A program made the translations under genes and the position numbers. From Selenomonas ruminantium subsp. lactilytica TAM6421 (GTDB lineage: Bacteria > Bacillota > Negativicutes > Selenomonadales > Selenomonadaceae): a stretch of 64,000 nt of DNA. The stretch lies in contig NC_017068.1 in the NCBI RefSeq assembly GCF_000284095.1, forward strand, positions 1,860,001 through 1,924,000, written 5' to 3'. Shown here in pieces: positions 60,077-64,000 of this stretch. Position 1 is the stretch's first letter. Each line of letters begins with the position of its first letter. The notes beneath the pieces are model-generated. The model did not search any database, had not been told where the DNA came from, and saw only the letters and a list, made by a program, of their open reading frames with translations.

Positions 60077-60492
60077 TTAATCAATACACTCCTATAAAAG
60101 ACAAATCGTCTTCTCGCCCAATAATTCCACAAAAAGACAATTGCCGTAACTATTATCTTGGTCAGCACATAATAGATGTTCAGGATTTCCACACCCACGA
60201 ACATTCCAATTTCTGTAAGCAACAAGCCGATTATTCCTATAAGAAAAACCGACGCTCCATCATGCCATTTAAAGCTATTATTTTTAAGCTGACTATTATC
60301 AATGAATACAAATTTCACAGAAAGATATGTGTTTAATGCAAGTCCGCCTACAAACCCTAGAACAGTCGCAATATACAGGCCATAGGGTATATATAAGCCC
60401 ATAACATTGTAAAAAAACATCAATATCCCAAAATCAAATAAAAAAGAAACTGCTCCAACTATTGCATAGCGGAACAGTTCTGGAAAATTCAT
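60073..60492 (-). CDS. GtrA-family membrane protein
   Basis: 139 residues from [20 protein letters not shown]; four helices. GtrA-like proteins help move undecaprenyl-linked sugars across the membrane, which fits the two neighbours. Confidence 0.85.
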   Translation of the reverse strand: MNFPELFRYAIVGAVSFLFDFGILMFFYNVMGLYIPYGLYIATVLGFVGGLALNTYLSVKFVFIDNSQLKNNSFKWHDGASVFLIGIIGLLLTEIGMFVGVEILNIYYVLTKIIVTAIVFLWNYWARRRFVFYRSVLIK

Positions 60493-60515
60493 CTTATCTA
60501 CACCTCTAAATATCA

Positions 60516-61469
60516 TCACATATTCTTAAGCAAGAACAATAATGTTGGTACCAGTGTCACCACAAACAAGGCCGGAAAAATGAATAAAACCAACGGGAAA
60601 ACTATCTTTACCGGCGCCTTCATAGCCTGTGCTTTAACGAACTGACGCCGACGTTCCCGAATATTATCAGCCTGATTCTTTAATGTTTTGCTCATGCTAG
60701 TACCAAGCCGCTCTGCCTGAATTACAGAAGTCATAAAAAGCGACACATCCTGTACATCACAACGGCTGGCCAGATTTTTCATGGCAGTACGGCGTACCAT
60801 GCCCATACGGATATCTTCCTGCAGGCGTTTACATTCTGATATCAGTTCGCCTTTCATGCGGCCAGTAATCTTACTCAGTGCCGCATCAAAGGAAAGACCT
60901 GCCTGCACGCTGACACAAAGAAGATCCAAAACCTCCGGCAACTGACGGGCAATCTCAGCTTGACGCTTTTGCATCATGGTATTAAGACAGGCTATAGGCA
61001 TAAAACCGCCCATCACGCCACCTAACAGCATAAAAACTATTTTCTGAATCAGAATAAAATTGCCATCTCCCACCAAAGTGAAGGTAACGAACCACATAGA
61101 TAGCGCCCCTATCAGGCAAATAACCACGAATTGCGGAGCCGTGCATTCATGAGCTTTACCAGCCATAACCAAGCGCTTTTCCACAAGAGCTAATACCTGC
61201 TTCGGTGTCATACGACTGACGGACTCTGCCAGACGTTCTCCAGCAGGTTTCACCACACGTTCCATAAACGGAATCTCACGGAGTTTCCGTTGTCCATCCT
61301 TTTTGACCATTGGTTTACTTGCTTCTATGGGAGCATTATTATCATTATTTTCTAGTGCAAAAATACGCTGGCGTACACTGGTCTGGGGCAGAATCACCTT
61401 GCGGATAATAGCATATAAAAGCAAGAATGCAGTCAGTGCCAGGAATAAGGAGAATAGAAATATCAACAT
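60516..61469 (-). CDS. tadC: TadC-like pilus inner-membrane protein
   Basis: 317 residues, type II secretion F domain. N-terminal helix, LPEVLDLLCVSVQAGLSFDA, SVIQAERLGTSMSKTL and a C-terminal AMKAPVKIVFPLVLFIFPAL typical of TadC. Confidence 0.85.
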   Translation of the reverse strand: MLIFLFSLFLALTAFLLLYAIIRKVILPQTSVRQRIFALENNDNNAPIEASKPMVKKDGQRKLREIPFMERVVKPAGERLAESVSRMTPKQVLALVEKRLVMAGKAHECTAPQFVVICLIGALSMWFVTFTLVGDGNFILIQKIVFMLLGGVMGGFMPIACLNTMMQKRQAEIARQLPEVLDLLCVSVQAGLSFDAALSKITGRMKGELISECKRLQEDIRMGMVRRTAMKNLASRCDVQDVSLFMTSVIQAERLGTSMSKTLKNQADNIRERRRQFVKAQAMKAPVKIVFPLVLFIFPALFVVTLVPTLLFLLKNM

Positions 61470-62863
61470 CAGAATATGCTCCTCCTGTCACCTGATTCTA
61501 CCGCAAAGAAATCCTCCGGCAATTCCACATCATTGATCTCAAATTTATCCATGAAATCAGGCTTAAGACCTGTCGCTACATAAGTGCCAATGGCTTTTCC
61601 ACTCTCATCATATCCCTGCTGCTGATAACGGAAAATATCCTGCATGGTGATGGTATTGCCTTCCATATGCTGAACTTCCGTTACATGGGTGATCTTGCGG
61701 CTGCCATCCCGCATTCGGGACTGCTGGATAATTAAGTCGATTGCCGAAGAAATCTGCTCACGAATAGCACGCACGGGCAATTCCAAGCCAGACATCAGCA
61801 CCATGGTTTCCAAACGGGACAGGGCATCGCGGGGACTGTTAGCATGGGCGGTGGTCAGTGAGCCATCATGACCGGTATTCATGGCCTGCAGCATATCCAG
61901 CGCCTCGCCGGAACGCACCTCACCAACAATAATGCGGTCAGGACGCATACGCAAAGCATTGCGCACCAAGTCGCGGATGGTAATCTGCCCTTCCCCTTCA
62001 ATATTGGCAGGACGGGACTCCAGAGTTACTACATGTTCCTGCTGCAGGCGCAGTTCCGCCGCATCCTCGATAGTGACAATACGCTCCTCCTCCGGAATAA
62101 AGGATGAAATGACATTCAACGTGGTTGTCTTACCAGAGCCTGTACCTCCGGACACCAGAATGTTGACACGCGCTTCGACACAGGCTCGTAAGAATTTGGC
62201 CATTTTCTCATCGATGGTACCAAAAGCAATCAGATTATCCACAGTCAACGGCTTCTTGGAGAATTTACGGATGGTAATCGACGGGCCATTAAGAGCCAGT
62301 GGCGGAATGATGATATTCACACGACTGCCGTCTTCCAAGCGGGCATCCACCAAAGGAGACGACTCGTCAATCCGGCGGCCCAGCGGTGTCAAAATGCGTT
62401 CTGCGATATTCATGATATGGGCGTTGTCATGAAATTGCACATCCGTCCGTTCCAGCTTGCCCAAACGCTCCACAAAGACCTTCTTGGGGCCATTCACCAT
62501 GATCTCGGTGATGCTGTCATCCTGCAGAAGCGGCTCAATCGGCCCCAATCCCAGCATTTCATCCCGAATGTCAGCAATCAGTCTGGCCTTTTCTCCCCGT
62601 GGAATCGTAAAAGCTGCCGTATCCAAAGCCCTTTCGCAATAACGGGTAATAATCTCTTCCACTTGGCGGGGATCCTGGTTCAGGCTGGACAGTACAACCT
62701 GTTCGGCAGGCGTCATTTCATCGATGATTCGCTGATGGATGCGATGCTTTACCGCCTGGTAGGAGCGTTCTTCTGCCATCTCCTGTGCTTCATCCTGTGC
62801 GGCAAAAATCCGTACCTGCTTATTTCGCCCATCTCTACGTCCCAGACGCGTCAATAATGACAT
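61469..62863 (-). CDS. cpaF: CpaF/TadA pilus assembly ATPase
   Basis: 464 residues. Walker A SGGTGSGKTTTLN, Asp box TIEDAAELRL, Walker B VGEVRSGEALDML and TAHANSPRDAL. Cytoplasmic hexameric motor for Flp pilus assembly and retraction. Adjoins tadC by one base. Confidence 0.95.
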   Translation of the reverse strand: MSLLTRLGRRDGRNKQVRIFAAQDEAQEMAEERSYQAVKHRIHQRIIDEMTPAEQVVLSSLNQDPRQVEEIITRYCERALDTAAFTIPRGEKARLIADIRDEMLGLGPIEPLLQDDSITEIMVNGPKKVFVERLGKLERTDVQFHDNAHIMNIAERILTPLGRRIDESSPLVDARLEDGSRVNIIIPPLALNGPSITIRKFSKKPLTVDNLIAFGTIDEKMAKFLRACVEARVNILVSGGTGSGKTTTLNVISSFIPEEERIVTIEDAAELRLQQEHVVTLESRPANIEGEGQITIRDLVRNALRMRPDRIIVGEVRSGEALDMLQAMNTGHDGSLTTAHANSPRDALSRLETMVLMSGLELPVRAIREQISSAIDLIIQQSRMRDGSRKITHVTEVQHMEGNTITMQDIFRYQQQGYDESGKAIGTYVATGLKPDFMDKFEINDVELPEDFFAVESGDRRSIF

Positions 62864-62877
62864 CTTGCTTCCCCCGC

Positions 62878-63318
62878 TTACTCCAATTGTTTTTCACTAT
62901 ACATTGTATATCTAATCTTCAAGCTAATATCCTTCATATCACTGCCGGTTATGTTATCCAATACACCAGCTAAAGTATAACCAACACCATCTTTATTTAA
63001 GTCAGCCTTCAATTCTACTATGACATTTTGGCTGTTTTTTTCATAAGTTATCTTAAAATCATTTTCATTTTTTTTAGGATTCCAATCTAAAATATCAATT
63101 GGTAACTTACTTTTTTTTACGTAATTATCTCTTATAGTCTTGTACTTGTTCTTATTGTCTACTATTGCAGCCTCTCTTGCACTACTGCGAGCTATACTGC
63201 TTAAAGTCAAATAATCGGCCATTACCATGCCACTATAGAAAATACCAAATAGTAAAACTAAAAAGAGAGGCAGCAACAATGCAAACTCCACAATAGCTTG
63301 ACCTCTTTGGAATTTCAT
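62878..63318 (-). CDS. tadE: TadE-like minor pilin
   Basis: 146 residues. QRGQAIVEFALLLPLFLVLL is the TadE membrane segment with a prepilin-type Glu. Rest extracellular and Lys-rich. Confidence 0.85.
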   Translation of the reverse strand: MKFQRGQAIVEFALLLPLFLVLLFGIFYSGMVMADYLTLSSIARSSAREAAIVDNKNKYKTIRDNYVKKSKLPIDILDWNPKKNENDFKITYEKNSQNVIVELKADLNKDGVGYTLAGVLDNITGSDMKDISLKIRYTMYSEKQLE

Positions 63319-63341
63319 ACTGCTACCTCCCTTCCATTCAA

Positions 63342-63518
63342 TTAGAATGCGTTCTCTACACCAATGAATACATCTTTAATCTTATTCGTCAGCGTACCAG
63401 TACCGCCAACATAAGCAGCAATCGCCACAACAAAAGCCAGAATCAGTGCATATTCCACAATGCCCTGAGCCTTTTCGCTAAGATAACGTGCCTTCAAATA
63501 CTCGATGATTTCCTTCAT
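63342..63518 (-). CDS. flp: Flp-type major pilin
   Basis: 58 residues. SEKAQGIVEYALILAFVVAI contains the Flp cleavage motif (G before xVEY) and hydrophobic polymerisation helix. GGGAGG 8 nt upstream. The gap of 68 bp behind the upstream gene may hold its promoter, but I see no clear one. Confidence 0.9.
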   Translation of the reverse strand: MKEIIEYLKARYLSEKAQGIVEYALILAFVVAIAAYVGGTGTLTNKIKDVFIGVENAF

Positions 63519-63586
63519 TCTGAAATCCTCCCTTAATTAAATAAATAATTTATTTATGCAAATCCCCATAGGATTGACATACAAGA

Positions 63587-64000
63587 TTAAAATTTTATAT
63601 TTACTATCTTTTGGATAACCAAATAGCCAACAATCTCCATTACAATCGCTGCCACCATAAACATACGTCCAATGGGCTCTGTAAACAACGGCTGTAAATA
63701 TGTAGGATTGATTATTGACAGGACAAAGCCCAATGCTATCGGCAAAGCTGTCAATACAATTCCTGATGCCCGCCCCTGGGCAGTCAACGCCATAATCTCT
63801 CTGCGCATTCGGATACGCTCATTAATAGTATCACTAATCGTATCCATAATCTGCGCCAGATTACCACCCACCTGCCGTTGTATCAGCACGGCAGTGACAA
63901 CCAGCTCAAAATCAGGGCTGTTAACCCTTTTCTGCATATTGTCTAGGGCTGTTTCCAAATCAACGCCGATATTCACTTCATTGACAACCTTCTGCACTTC
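63587..64000 (-). CDS. tadB: TadB-like pilus inner-membrane protein, 3' part (runs off window)
   Basis: The last 137 codons of a gene that begins beyond the right edge. NIGVDLETALDNMQKRV, VLIQRQVGGNLAQIMDTISD and GRASGIVLTALPIALGFVLS are the C-terminal type II secretion F pattern of TadB. Confidence 0.88.
   Translation of the reverse strand, partial: EVQKVVNEVNIGVDLETALDNMQKRVNSPDFELVVTAVLIQRQVGGNLAQIMDTISDTINERIRMRREIMALTAQGRASGIVLTALPIALGFVLSIINPTYLQPLFTEPIGRMFMVAAIVMEIVGYLVIQKIVNIKF

Overview
The window is bacterial chromosome carrying one apparently complete siphovirus-type prophage of about 52 kb (3545-55589). The host is most likely a Negativicutes bacterium (Selenomonas/Megamonas/Mitsuokella-like). 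That is an inference from the style of the chemotaxis receptor and Tad pilus genes and from strong AGGAGG ribosome sites; no 16S or marker gene lies in the window.

Host left flank (1-3558): the 5' part of a CorA-type divalent cation transporter behind a long structured leader, a methyl-accepting chemotaxis protein with a hairpin terminator, and the tmRNA gene ssrA with its promoter. The prophage sits exactly at the 3' end of ssrA. A 15-bp sequence covering the acceptor end of tmRNA is repeated at 55575-55589. The prophage has a large serine recombinase next to attR, and the two phage arms carry a 10-bp inverted repeat around the core.

Prophage layout: almost everything is transcribed leftwards from the repressor/cro switch at 52.9-53.1 kb. 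The right end (53.1-55.5 kb, rightward) holds the repressor and recombinase, with a leftward tRNA-like gene between them. From the switch leftwards the order is: early genes (cro, small proteins, a LysM membrane protein, Gam-like, Sak4-like ATPase, SSB-like, HNHc nuclease, replisome organizer, DnaB helicase, RusA; 45.3-52.9 kb); a middle block of small genes, including a phage UDP-galactopyranose mutase, a ThyX-like protein, a DUF3310 protein and tandem gene cassettes (38.4-45.2 kb); an ArpU/RinA-like late regulator (38.4 kb); a ParB-like/ATP-grasp/glycosyltransferase triad that may modify DNA (35.7-38.0 kb); packaging and head genes (28.0-35.6 kb); tail genes with a programmed -1 frameshift in the tail chaperone (15.9-28 kb); holin and amidase (14.9-16.1 kb). 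A left accessory region (3.7-14.7 kb) holds a YafQ/DinJ toxin-antitoxin pair, an arginine-specific ADP-ribosyltransferase-like protein, a RadC-like protein and many unrecognised small genes in several short transcription units.

Regulation and non-coding structure: at least five leftward transcription units carry a TGTAAAG-type element matching the repressor/cro operator. At transcription-unit boundaries there is a family of about nine dispersed intergenic elements. Most are a TATA-like box followed by a hairpin whose stem varies while its loop keeps a TTGTRGGC-like sequence. Two of these boundaries belong to a diverged tandem duplication of about 1 kb (11.2-13.2 kb) that also left a chimeric toxin-gene remnant. 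This element family, the tRNA-like gene and the putative DNA-modification gene set are the least explained parts of the window.

Host right flank (55597-64000): a leftward Tad/Flp pilus locus (TadB partial, Flp pilin, TadE, CpaF ATPase, TadC, TadG-like) with a GtrA protein, an FAD oxidoreductase and a polytopic membrane protein inserted between tadC and the tadG-like gene.
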